Source of the DNA: Actinomycetes bacterium
GTDB lineage: Bacteria > Actinomycetota > Actinomycetes > Streptosporangiales > Streptosporangiaceae
NCBI GenBank assembly: GCA_023425615.1
Contig: JAFACJ010000514.1
Coordinates: 1 to 8,846 of the forward strand
Length of the DNA stretch: 8,846 nt
Direction of reading: 5' to 3'
Shown here: one piece after another, positions 1 to 5,964 of the stretch
How positions within the stretch are numbered: the stretch's first letter is position 1
Layout of the letters: each line of letters opens with the position of its first letter
Made by a program: the position numbers and the translations under genes
Notes under the pieces: generated by a model
The model's input: only the letters and a program-made list of their open reading frames with translations
What the model was told of the DNA's origin: nothing
Databases searched by the model: none

Positions 1-467
1 CCGCAGGCGCGGGGGTCGAGCGCCGCCTCCAGCAGCCGCGCGCCGTGCCGCAGCCTGGCCTCCGGCAGCGGGCCGAGCGCCGGGCGCGGATCCCACCAGC
101 GTTTGACGCGTACCCGCAGACCGCCCGCCTCGGCGTGGCCGTCGCCGATCCAGCCGGTGTCGCCCTCGCGCACCGCGGAGAAGGGCCGCTGGCGGTTTCC
201 GGAGGGGACGACGATGGCGTTGGCTGGGCGCATCCCGTCGGATCCGACGAGCGCCACGACACGCGGTTCGCAGCCGGCGGCGAGCCGCAGATAGACACCG
301 GAGGGGAGGACCGCGATCACCTTCGCCGCACGGCGTGGTCGCTCGACCGCCTCGCGCACGGCCAGCCCCGCCGCGCCGGGGACGGACGCGCGGCCCGTAT
401 CGGGGCCGGGGTCCGCCACCACCAGTTGGGGTCCGCTCCTGACAGCCGCTTCGCTCCGTTCGCTCAC
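1..467 (-). CDS. DUF2877-like protein, N-terminal part (runs off left edge)
   Basis: A minus-strand reading frame stays open from a GTG at 465-467 to the window edge (155 codons), so the C-terminal part is missing. GGAGGGG lies five bases upstream of the GTG and supports this start; a nearby ATG at 481-483 is in another frame. After a variable N-terminus of about 45 residues come VIAVLPSGVYLRLAAG, a segment with PRVVALVG and NAIVVPSG, and then a segment ending LRVRVKRWWDPRP. This layout (beta-rich N-terminus, a small-residue loop before 'VV', then a W-x-P segment) resembles DUF2877 proteins, the family of E. coli AllH/YlbF in the allantoin-oxamate locus. No catalytic residue can be named. The divergent PucR-type regulator agrees with a purine or ureide nitrogen context. 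The family call rests on remembered patterns and is moderate; that this frame is coding is much surer. Confidence 0.6.
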   Translation of the reverse strand, partial: MSERSEAAVRSGPQLVVADPGPDTGRASVPGAAGLAVREAVERPRRAAKVIAVLPSGVYLRLAAGCEPRVVALVGSDGMRPANAIVVPSGNRQRPFSAVREGDTGWIGDGHAEAGGLRVRVKRWWDPRPALGPLPEARLRHGARLLEAALDPRAC

Positions 468-587
468 CGGGTCCCCTCCGCATGTGTGATTTGGTGGGAC
501 GTTAACCGTATGACCAAGATCGTCGTATGGAGGAAGTTGCCAAGGATACTTGTAGTTGTTCGTCTTTCTTGTGAGGGTTATCGCAAT
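468..587. promoter_or_regulatory. Divergent intergenic region with presumed promoters
   Basis: These 120 bp separate the starts of the DUF2877-like gene and the PucR-type gene and are clearly richer in A+T than the flanking genes. Both promoters should lie here, but I cannot pick a convincing -35/-10 pair on either strand. TTGG cores occur at 491-494 (plus) and, as CCAA on the plus strand, at 514-517 and 540-543. The hexamer CGTATG is directly repeated at 507-512 and 524-529, 17 bp apart. GTTAACCG at 501-508 also occurs in the other divergent region at 4513-4520, possibly by chance. Confidence 0.5.
536..548 (-). promoter_or_regulatory. Candidate PucR-type binding site
   Basis: Read on the minus strand this is TATCCTTGGCAAC. 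It matches the first nine positions of the Bacillus subtilis PucR box as I remember it (WWWCNTTGGTTAA) but only one of the last four. It lies 40 bp before the regulator's start and 69 bp from the DUF2877-like start, a sensible place for a site serving both genes. Actinobacterial PucR-family members need not share this motif, so this is only a candidate. Confidence 0.22.
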
Positions 588-2243
588 ATGGAGCACCGAA
601 CCGACCTGTGGACCCGGCGTACCGGCGAGAGCCACACCCTCCCGCCGCGGCTGAGGCTGGCCAGTACCGGCACCCTCACCTACGGACTTCCCGTCCGCGA
701 GGTGCTCGGCGTCTCCACCCTCGCCGACGCCGAGCTCGTCGCCGGCGCCGCCGGGCTCGACCGCGTCGTGCAGCGCCTCAACGTGATGGAGGTGCCCGAC
801 GTCCTGGCCTGGGTCAAGCCCAACGAGCTGCTGCTGACCACCGGCTACCCGCTGCGCAACCGGCCGGCCGCGCTCGGCCACCTGGTGACCGGGCTGAACG
901 AGCGCGGGGTCGCGGCGCTGGCCGTCAAACCCGGCGCCTACCTCGACGAGCTGCCCGCCGAGATGCTCGCGCAGGCAGACCGGCTCGGCCTCCCGGTGCT
1001 GCAGCTCCCCGAGCACGTCGGCTTCGACGACATCCTCAACCAGGTGCTCACCGACATCCTCAACCGGCAGGCGGCGATCCTGGCCCGCACCGAGGAGGTG
1101 CACCGCGCCCTGGTGCAGATCGTCCTGTGCGGGGGCGGGCTGCGCGAGGTCACCGAGGAGCTCGCCGCGCTGCTGGAGGGCGCGGTCCTGACCCTGGACG
1201 GCGACGGGCGGGCCCTGGCCAGGGGCGGTCGTCCCGAGCATCTGCACGTCCTGGAGGAGTGGCTGCGCACCCGCCCGGGATCGGGTCTGCACGGCGACGA
1301 CCGGGTGTCGGTGCCGGTCGCCGCGGGCGGGCTCGGGCACGGCCTCATCGCCGCCTACTGCCCCGGAGGCAGCCTCAGCGACACCGAGGTGGGCATCCTG
1401 GAGCGCGCCGCGACCGTCGCCGCGCTCGTCATCACCAAGCAGCAGGCGGTCGCCGCGGTGGAGAGCAAGTACCGCGCCGACTTCCTGCGCGACGTGCTCG
1501 CCGGACGTGCCGGGGACGGCGACCGCGTCATCGCGCACTGCGCCGGCTTCGGCTGGGACCTGGACCGCCCCGTCGCCGTCGTCGTGGCGGCGCTGGACCT
1601 CGAGGACGGCGAGGAGGGCGCCAAGAGCGCGCAGGAGCGCCTGGCCGCGGCCTGGACCACCGCGGTGCGCAGACGGGACAGGGCGGCCGCCGTCGCCTCC
1701 TTCGCCCACGAACTCGTCGCGATCGTCGGGCTGCCCGAGATCGGCGACCTGCACGATCTGGTGAACGGCCTCGTCCGCGAGGTCTCCTCGTCCGAGCCGC
1801 TGGTCTTCTCCACCGGCGTCAGCCGCCCGGCCGAGACGCCCGAGGCGCTGCCCGACGCCTACGACCAGGCGGTCAAGGCGGTGCGGGTGGGCCGCCAGCT
1901 CCACGGCCCCGGCGAGACCGCGCACTTCGACTCCCTCGGCGTCTACCGGCTGCTCAGCCTGGTGGAGGACACCGCCGAACTGCACTCCTTCGTCCGGGAG
2001 ACGCTCGGCGAACTGGCCGAGGACGCCGACCCCGAGGCCGCCGACCTGCGCCGCACGCTGCAGGTGCTGCTGGAGACCAACCTGAACGTGGCGGAGACCG
2101 CGCGCAGGCTGCACTTCCACTACAACACGCTGCGCTACCGCATCGGCAAGCTGGAGCGGCTGCTGGGGCCCTTCACCGCCGACCCGCATCTGCAGCTCAA
2201 CCTCAACCTGGCGCTGCAGGTGCTGCGGATGCGCGGGATCTGA
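588..2243 (+). CDS. PucR-family transcriptional regulator
   Basis: A 551-residue transcription factor of the PucR/CdaR-like class, a cytoplasmic DNA-binding protein that usually activates purine-ring or other nitrogen/carbon catabolic genes. Three parts are visible. An N-terminal PucR domain spans about 33-165 (LPVREVLG, then RLNVMEVPD, WVKPNELLLTTGYPL and DDILNQVLTDIL). A middle GGDEF-like regulatory region lies around 310-440. The C-terminal HTH_30 domain at about 487-545 contains LLETNLNVAETARRLHFHYN, followed by TLRYRIGKLERLLG. ATG 588 is chosen because it is the nearest start before the PucR domain and gives the usual family length; GAGGG sits ten bases upstream, a little far. The frame stays open back to position 45, but that part lies antisense to the DUF2877-like gene and reads as low-complexity arginine-rich sequence. 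ATG 510 is the main alternative. Divergence from the DUF2877-like gene suggests local control. Family call is firm; effector and targets are unknown. Confidence 0.93.
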   Translation: MEHRTDLWTRRTGESHTLPPRLRLASTGTLTYGLPVREVLGVSTLADAELVAGAAGLDRVVQRLNVMEVPDVLAWVKPNELLLTTGYPLRNRPAALGHLVTGLNERGVAALAVKPGAYLDELPAEMLAQADRLGLPVLQLPEHVGFDDILNQVLTDILNRQAAILARTEEVHRALVQIVLCGGGLREVTEELAALLEGAVLTLDGDGRALARGGRPEHLHVLEEWLRTRPGSGLHGDDRVSVPVAAGGLGHGLIAAYCPGGSLSDTEVGILERAATVAALVITKQQAVAAVESKYRADFLRDVLAGRAGDGDRVIAHCAGFGWDLDRPVAVVVAALDLEDGEEGAKSAQERLAAAWTTAVRRRDRAAAVASFAHELVAIVGLPEIGDLHDLVNGLVREVSSSEPLVFSTGVSRPAETPEALPDAYDQAVKAVRVGRQLHGPGETAHFDSLGVYRLLSLVEDTAELHSFVRETLGELAEDADPEAADLRRTLQVLLETNLNVAETARRLHFHYNTLRYRIGKLERLLGPFTADPHLQLNLNLALQVLRMRGI

Positions 2244-2270
2244 GGCGGCCTACCCCGGGGCGTTGCCGCC
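2244..2270. terminator. Weak stem-loop at the convergent gene ends
   Basis: GGCGGC at 2244-2249 pairs with GCCGCC at 2265-2270 across a 15-base loop that contains CCCCGGGG. It starts directly after the PucR stop and covers the deacetylase stop (2250-2252). It could slow transcription from both sides, but the stem is short and has no U-tract, and the right arm lies in the deacetylase coding region. Confidence 0.25.
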
Positions 2271-3083
2271 CAGGGACTGCGGCAGGTAGTTCTCGATGGC
2301 GGCGGGCTTGAAGCCCTGCTCGCGAATCCAGCCGAGGATGGTGCGCATCTGCCCGGCCAGCCCCTTGCGGTAGTGCATGAGGACGATGTCGCCCGGCTTG
2401 AAGCCCTGGCCGCCGTCACCGCGCACGAACGCGTCGCGGACGCCCTGGGGCGAGGTGGTGCCGTTGTAGAACTCCGCCGACCACAGCAGCACCGACTTCA
2501 TGCCGCACTCCTTGACCACCTGGAGCGTCGTCTGGTTGTAGCTGCCGAACGGCGGACGGAAGATCGTCGGGCGGTTCCCGTACTGCTCGGCGATCTTGTC
2601 GGAGGCGCCGCAGATCTCCTGGCGCTGGCCCTCGGGGCCGAGGACCGCCAGGTTCTTGTGGTTGACGGTGTGGTTCTCCATCCGGGAGCCGGCGTTCTTC
2701 AGCGCCCAGAAGTACGGACCGTGCTGGGCGATGTAGACCGAGGTCAGGAAGGTCATGATGGGGACCTTCTCCTCTCGGATGATCTTCACGAACTCCGCGT
2801 CGTACTCATACCCGTCGTCGATCGTCAGGAAGACGACCTTCTCCTGGGTCTGCACGTTCGTGATGATCGGGGGCAGCCCGTCCGCCTTGGCCTGCGGCGG
2901 CGTCCAGGAGCCCGGCGCCGGCTTGGGCCAGGCCTGGTCGGCGAACGCCGTGCGGTACTCCGCGCGCATCTCCTCGGTGTCGGGTCCGTTCACCGCCTGG
3001 ACCCGGACCGACGGCCACACGCCGGCGGCCAGTGCCAGGACAGCGGCCACCGCACTGGAGATGAGGGGGAATCCACCGCGCAT
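2250..3083 (-). CDS. Polysaccharide deacetylase family protein (NodB/CE4)
   Basis: A probably exported 277-residue protein of carbohydrate esterase family 4, metal-dependent enzymes that remove N- or O-acetyl groups from peptidoglycan, chitin-type or xylan polymers. MRGGFPLISSAVAAVLALAAG at the N-terminus looks like a signal peptide or anchor. Motif 1 is TIDDG, with likely catalytic base D89 and metal ligand D90. Motif 2 is HTVNH (H138, H142). Motif 3 is RPPFG (176-180). Motif 5 is DIVLMHY with H237. Motif 4 is atypical: LLWSAEFYN replaces the usual W-D-x-D-x-x-D-W pattern. ATG 3083 is preferred because it begins at the signal-like segment. A GTG at 3128 would add 15 residues with no good ribosome binding site, and 3083 has only a weak one too. 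The gene follows the GH1 gene on the same strand by 54 bp (9 bp with the longer start), so one transcript is likely. The substrate cannot be told from sequence. Confidence 0.88.
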   Translation of the reverse strand: MRGGFPLISSAVAAVLALAAGVWPSVRVQAVNGPDTEEMRAEYRTAFADQAWPKPAPGSWTPPQAKADGLPPIITNVQTQEKVVFLTIDDGYEYDAEFVKIIREEKVPIMTFLTSVYIAQHGPYFWALKNAGSRMENHTVNHKNLAVLGPEGQRQEICGASDKIAEQYGNRPTIFRPPFGSYNQTTLQVVKECGMKSVLLWSAEFYNGTTSPQGVRDAFVRGDGGQGFKPGDIVLMHYRKGLAGQMRTILGWIREQGFKPAAIENYLPQSLGGNAPG

Positions 3084-3137
3084 AACCACAATCTCGCACA
3101 CCACGATGATCGCTGGCGAATCCGGCACGCCGGTCGG

Positions 3138-4484
3138 TCAGACTTTCCGCCGAGCCGTGATCATGTCGTGATACCAGGCATAGGAGGCCTTGGGAGTGCG
3201 GACCTGCGTCTCGTGGTCGACGTGCACCAGACCGAACCGCTGGTGGTAGCCCTCGGCCCACTCGAAGTTGTCGAGGAGCGTCCAGGTGTAGTAGCCCCTG
3301 ACGTCGACGCCTTCGGCGACCGCGGCGTCCAGGGCGCGCAGGTGCCCGGCGAGGTAGTCGATCCGGTCGTGGTCGGCGACGGTGCCGTCCGCGCCGACGG
3401 TGTCGTCGGCCGAGCAGCCGTTCTCGGTGATGTGGACGGGCGGGAGCCGGTCGCCGTAGCGGGCGCGCAGGCCGGTGAGCAGCTCCCGCAGCCCGTCGGG
3501 GACGACGGGCCAGCCGAACGCGGTGCGCCGGTGGCCCTCGATCTCGGTCTCCTCGAAGGGCAGGAGCGCCGGCTCGTCGGCCGGCGCCTTGATGCGCGTG
3601 GGGTTGTAGTAGTTGACGCCCAGCGCCTCCAGCGGGGCGGAGATGAGCTCCAGGTCCCCGTCCTCGACGGCGCCGTCCAGGTCCGGCGCCACGCCGAAGG
3701 CCGACAGGTCGGGGTACCCGCCGGTGAGCAGGGGGTCGTTGAAGAGCCGGTTGTGCAGCGCGTCGTAGGCGTCGGCGGCGGCGAGGTCGGCCGGATCCTC
3801 CGAGGCCGCCCAGACGGGCGTGCAGTTGTTGGAGACCATCGCGCCGAGGCCGCGCTCGCGCAGCACCGCCGCGGCCAGGCCGTGGCCGAGGAGCTGGTGG
3901 TGGCCCGCGGGCAGGGCGTCCAGCAGCAGGGCGCGGCCCGGCGCGTGGGTGCCGAGCCCGTAGCCCCAGGCCATGTGGACGAACGGCTCGTTCAAGGTGA
4001 TCCACAGCGGGACGCGGTCGCCCAGCGCGTCGGCTGCCAGCGCGGTGTACTCGGCGAACCGGTGGGCGGTGTCGCGGTCGAGCCAGCCGCCCTCGTCCTC
4101 CAGCGCCTGGGGCAGGTCCCAGTGGAAGAGGGTGGGCAGGGGCTGGATCCCGTGCTCCAGGAGGCCGTCCACCAGCCGGTCGTAGAAGGCCAGGCCGGCC
4201 GGGTTCACCGTGCCGCGCCCCTCGGGCAGGATCCGCGTCCAGGACAGGGAGAAGCGGTAGCCGGTGACGCCGAGCCCGGCCAGCAGGGCGAGGTCCTCGC
4301 GGTAGCGGTGGTAGTGGTCGCAGGCGCGTTCGGCGGTGTGCCCGTCGCGGATCGCGCCGGGCCTGGCGGTGAAGGTGTCCCACACCGAGGGGCCGCGCCC
4401 GTCCTCCCGGGTGGCGCCCTCGATCTGGAAGGCGGCGGTGGAGACTCCCCACACGAAACCGGACGGGAGATGGTCGAGCGGCAT
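3138..4484 (-). CDS. Glycoside hydrolase family 1 beta-glycosidase (beta-glucosidase-like)
   Basis: A complete 448-residue GH1 enzyme, the usual length for bacterial single-domain members. It hydrolyses beta-linked glucosides or galactosides by the retaining mechanism, most likely in the cytoplasm because no signal peptide is present. The N-terminal signature FVWGVSTAAFQIEGA is at 10-24. The acid/base Glu is in TLNEP (E166) and the nucleophile is in ITENG (E354). Glycone-pocket residues expected of the family are present: Q20, H121-W122, N165, W401, E408 and W409, within TWTLLDNFEWAEGY. ATG 4484 is preceded by AGGTG at 4490-4494 with five-base spacing, and the signature begins right behind it, so the start is secure. 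The deacetylase gene follows on the same strand. A palindrome at 4496-4514 abuts the ribosome binding site and is a likely operator. The exact sugar (cellobiose, other beta-glucosides, fucosides or galactosides) is not resolved. Confidence 0.96.
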   Translation of the reverse strand: MPLDHLPSGFVWGVSTAAFQIEGATREDGRGPSVWDTFTARPGAIRDGHTAERACDHYHRYREDLALLAGLGVTGYRFSLSWTRILPEGRGTVNPAGLAFYDRLVDGLLEHGIQPLPTLFHWDLPQALEDEGGWLDRDTAHRFAEYTALAADALGDRVPLWITLNEPFVHMAWGYGLGTHAPGRALLLDALPAGHHQLLGHGLAAAVLRERGLGAMVSNNCTPVWAASEDPADLAAADAYDALHNRLFNDPLLTGGYPDLSAFGVAPDLDGAVEDGDLELISAPLEALGVNYYNPTRIKAPADEPALLPFEETEIEGHRRTAFGWPVVPDGLRELLTGLRARYGDRLPPVHITENGCSADDTVGADGTVADHDRIDYLAGHLRALDAAVAEGVDVRGYYTWTLLDNFEWAEGYHQRFGLVHVDHETQVRTPKASYAWYHDMITARRKV

Positions 4485-4495
4485 ATCAACACCTA

Positions 4496-4514
4496 ACGTG
4501 AGTTTTACTCATGT
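4496..4514. promoter_or_regulatory. Palindromic operator candidate upstream of the GH1 gene
   Basis: TGAGT-TTT-ACTCA at 4499-4511 is a perfect inverted repeat of five-base arms. With one mismatch it extends to 19 bp (AC at 4496-4497, GT at 4513-4514). It ends one base from the GH1 ribosome binding site and 12 bp from the ATG. The GT-N3-AC core resembles sites of GntR-type regulators more than the CG-centred sites of LacI types; that assignment is inference, and no such regulator gene is in the window. Confidence 0.5.
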
Positions 4515-4552
4515 TAACCGCTGGAAGCCCGGCATAGAAGGCACTTCGCCAC

Positions 4553-4569
4553 CACGCGGGGTCCGCGTG
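4553..4569. repeat. Perfect 7-3-7 inverted repeat in the divergent intergenic region
   Basis: CACGCGG at 4553-4559 and CCGCGTG at 4563-4569 are perfect reverse complements around GGT. The repeat lies midway between the GH1 start (69 bp away) and the molybdopterin enzyme start (63 bp away). It could be a protein-binding site for either gene or a hairpin in a leader. It is GC-rich, so a chance palindrome is less improbable here than in A+T-rich DNA. No clear -35/-10 pair was found in 4485-4631. Confidence 0.4.
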
Positions 4570-4631
4570 CGGCTAAGGTCTGGGTGGCGAGGATGATAAG
4601 TCTTGTATGTCGATTGACTTGGTAGGGATTA

Positions 4632-5708
4632 GTGCAGCATCCTGAGACGGTGCTCCGTGAAGACCTGCTCCGCGGCGGCGGGGACGTCGAGATGCGCTGG
4701 GAGGGCATGCGCGGTCTCGGCCACTGCACGCCCGCCGACCGGTTCTTCGTGCGCAGCCACAGCGGGGTCCCCCGGATCGACCCCCGCACCTGGACGCTGC
4801 GCCTGCACGGCGACGGGCTGCGCGGCGACCCGGTGGAGTTCGACCTCGCCGATCTCACCGCGATGGCCGCCGAGTCGATGACCGCCTTCATCGCCTGCGC
4901 CGGCAACGGCCGCAGCCTCTACACCGTCCAGCAGAACCAGCGGGTCGAGGGCACCCCCTGGGGCCTCGGCGCGATCAGCGTCGCCCAGTGGACCGGCGTG
5001 CCGCTGGCCGCGCTGCTGGAGCGGGCCGGGATCCGCCCGGACGCGGTGGACCTGCTGCCCCGGGGCCTGGATCGCCCCTACGTCAAGGACGGCGTCGACT
5101 ACGGGCCCGTGCGCAGGCCGCTGCCGGTCGCCAAGGCGATGAAGGACGTCCTCGTCGCCTACGAGATGAACGGCCGCCCGCTGCTGCCCGAGCACGGCTT
5201 CCCGGCACGGCTCGTGGTGCCCGACTGGGTGGGCGTCGCCTCGATCAAGTGGCTCGGCGACATCGAGGTCTCCACCTCCCCGCTGCACTCGCCCTGGGAC
5301 ACCGACTTCTACCGGCTGTTCGGCCTCGGCCACCCGCCCGAGGGCAGCGCCCCGCTGACCACCGTGCCGGTGCAGAGCGCCTTCGAGCTGGCACCCGGCT
5401 CCCCGATCCGGCGCGGCCGGGAGTATCTGCTGACGGGCCGCTCCTGGTCGGGCAACGGCGCGATCCGCTCGGTGGACGTGAGCACCGACGGCGGCGGCTC
5501 CTGGCACCCCGCCCGTATGGTCGGGCCCCGGCTCCCCCACACCTGGGCCCAGTGGGAGTTCCCCTGGCACCCCGAGCGGCGCGGCCCCGCCGAGCTCATG
5601 GCCCGCGCCACCGACGAGCGCGGCGTCACCCAGTCCCTCGGCGCCCCCTACAACACCAAGGGCTACCTGTTCGGCGCGGTCGTCCGCCACCCCGTCACCG
5701 TCGTCTAG
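4632..5708 (+). CDS. Sulfite oxidase-family molybdopterin-dependent oxidoreductase
   Basis: A complete 358-residue protein of the sulfite oxidase/YedY superfamily. It should bind a molybdenum-molybdopterin cofactor and carry out a two-electron oxidation or reduction on a small substrate. The cofactor-binding domain covers about 20-230. Its cysteine ligand is expected to be C89 in FIACAGNGRS, and further family marks are PARLVVPDWVGVASIKWL and DTDFYR. The C-terminal Mo-co dimerisation domain covers about 240-350, with IRSVDVSTDGGGSW and ARATDERG. There is no twin-arginine or other signal, so the protein is predicted to be cytoplasmic, and no haem-binding domain is fused. GTG 4632 has AGGGA at 4624-4628, slightly close at three bases; ATG 4692 would cut into the domain start. 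The gene stands alone on the plus strand, with no cytochrome or other redox partner nearby. Substrate and electron acceptor are unknown. Its TAG stop is shared with the opposite gene. Confidence 0.92.
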   Translation: MQHPETVLREDLLRGGGDVEMRWEGMRGLGHCTPADRFFVRSHSGVPRIDPRTWTLRLHGDGLRGDPVEFDLADLTAMAAESMTAFIACAGNGRSLYTVQQNQRVEGTPWGLGAISVAQWTGVPLAALLERAGIRPDAVDLLPRGLDRPYVKDGVDYGPVRRPLPVAKAMKDVLVAYEMNGRPLLPEHGFPARLVVPDWVGVASIKWLGDIEVSTSPLHSPWDTDFYRLFGLGHPPEGSAPLTTVPVQSAFELAPGSPIRRGREYLLTGRSWSGNGAIRSVDVSTDGGGSWHPARMVGPRLPHTWAQWEFPWHPERRGPAELMARATDERGVTQSLGAPYNTKGYLFGAVVRHPVTVV

Positions 5709-5953
5709 CCCCTGCGGGCGCGGGCGAGGGCACCGGGCCTGATCATGCTCCAGACCAGGAAGCACAGGCCGAACACCAGCATCGCCAGGCCGACCCACAG
5801 GTTGATGTCCACGCCCTGGGCCTTGGCCTTGACCTTCTCGCCGTCGATGAGGCCGGTGATCGTCAGAATGACGCCGTAGATGACGAAAAGGCCGCCGATG
5901 ACGATACGGAGATCGAGCAGAGCGGCCATCAGGGCCAGGAGCAACCGGCGCAT
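5705..5953 (-). CDS. Small two-helix membrane protein, partner of the SSS transporter
   Basis: An 82-residue protein with two hydrophobic spans, about 15-36 (LRIVIGGLFVIYGVILTITGLI) and 52-70 (LWVGLAMLVFGLCFLVWSMI). A polar linker with GEKVKAKAQGVDIN joins them, and a basic tail follows (RPGALARARRG). The charges suggest both ends face the cytoplasm, putting the linker outside. I cannot assign a named family, though similar short proteins beside SSS transporters in actinomycetes are familiar to me. AGGAGG at 5959-5964 precedes ATG 5953 and overlaps the transporter's stop codon, so the two genes are almost certainly co-translated. By analogy with other SSS transporters that have small membrane companions (DUF485 or DUF3311 types), it may be an accessory or stability subunit; that is inference. 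It ends inside the CTAG that also stops the opposite gene. Confidence 0.85.
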   Translation of the reverse strand: MRRLLLALMAALLDLRIVIGGLFVIYGVILTITGLIDGEKVKAKAQGVDINLWVGLAMLVFGLCFLVWSMIRPGALARARRG

Positions 5954-5958
5954 CGCCG

Positions 5959-5964
5959 CCTCCT
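5959..5964 (-). promoter_or_regulatory. Strong ribosome binding site overlapping the transporter stop
   Basis: AGGAGG on the minus strand lies five bases before the ATG of the 82-residue protein. The first two bases of the motif are the last two of the transporter's TAG stop (5963-5965). Ribosomes finishing the transporter would cover this site, a classic layout for translational coupling. Confidence 0.8.

Noticed and set aside
45..587. N-terminal extension of the PucR-type gene back to position 45
   Set aside because: The extension runs antisense to the DUF2877-like gene, crosses the A+T-rich intergenic region and shows no domain features. The regulator's conserved part begins near residue 33 from ATG 588.
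2373..4496. Long plus-strand open frame of about 700 codons
   Set aside because: It is antisense to the deacetylase and GH1 genes, both with complete catalytic motifs. The translation is a Val/Gly/Arg/Glu-rich mix with no domains, typical shadow of codon bias at high GC.
4614..4619. TTGACT as a -35 box for the molybdopterin enzyme gene
   Set aside because: It lies only 13 bases before the GTG start, leaving no room for a -10 element and transcript start upstream of the ribosome binding site.
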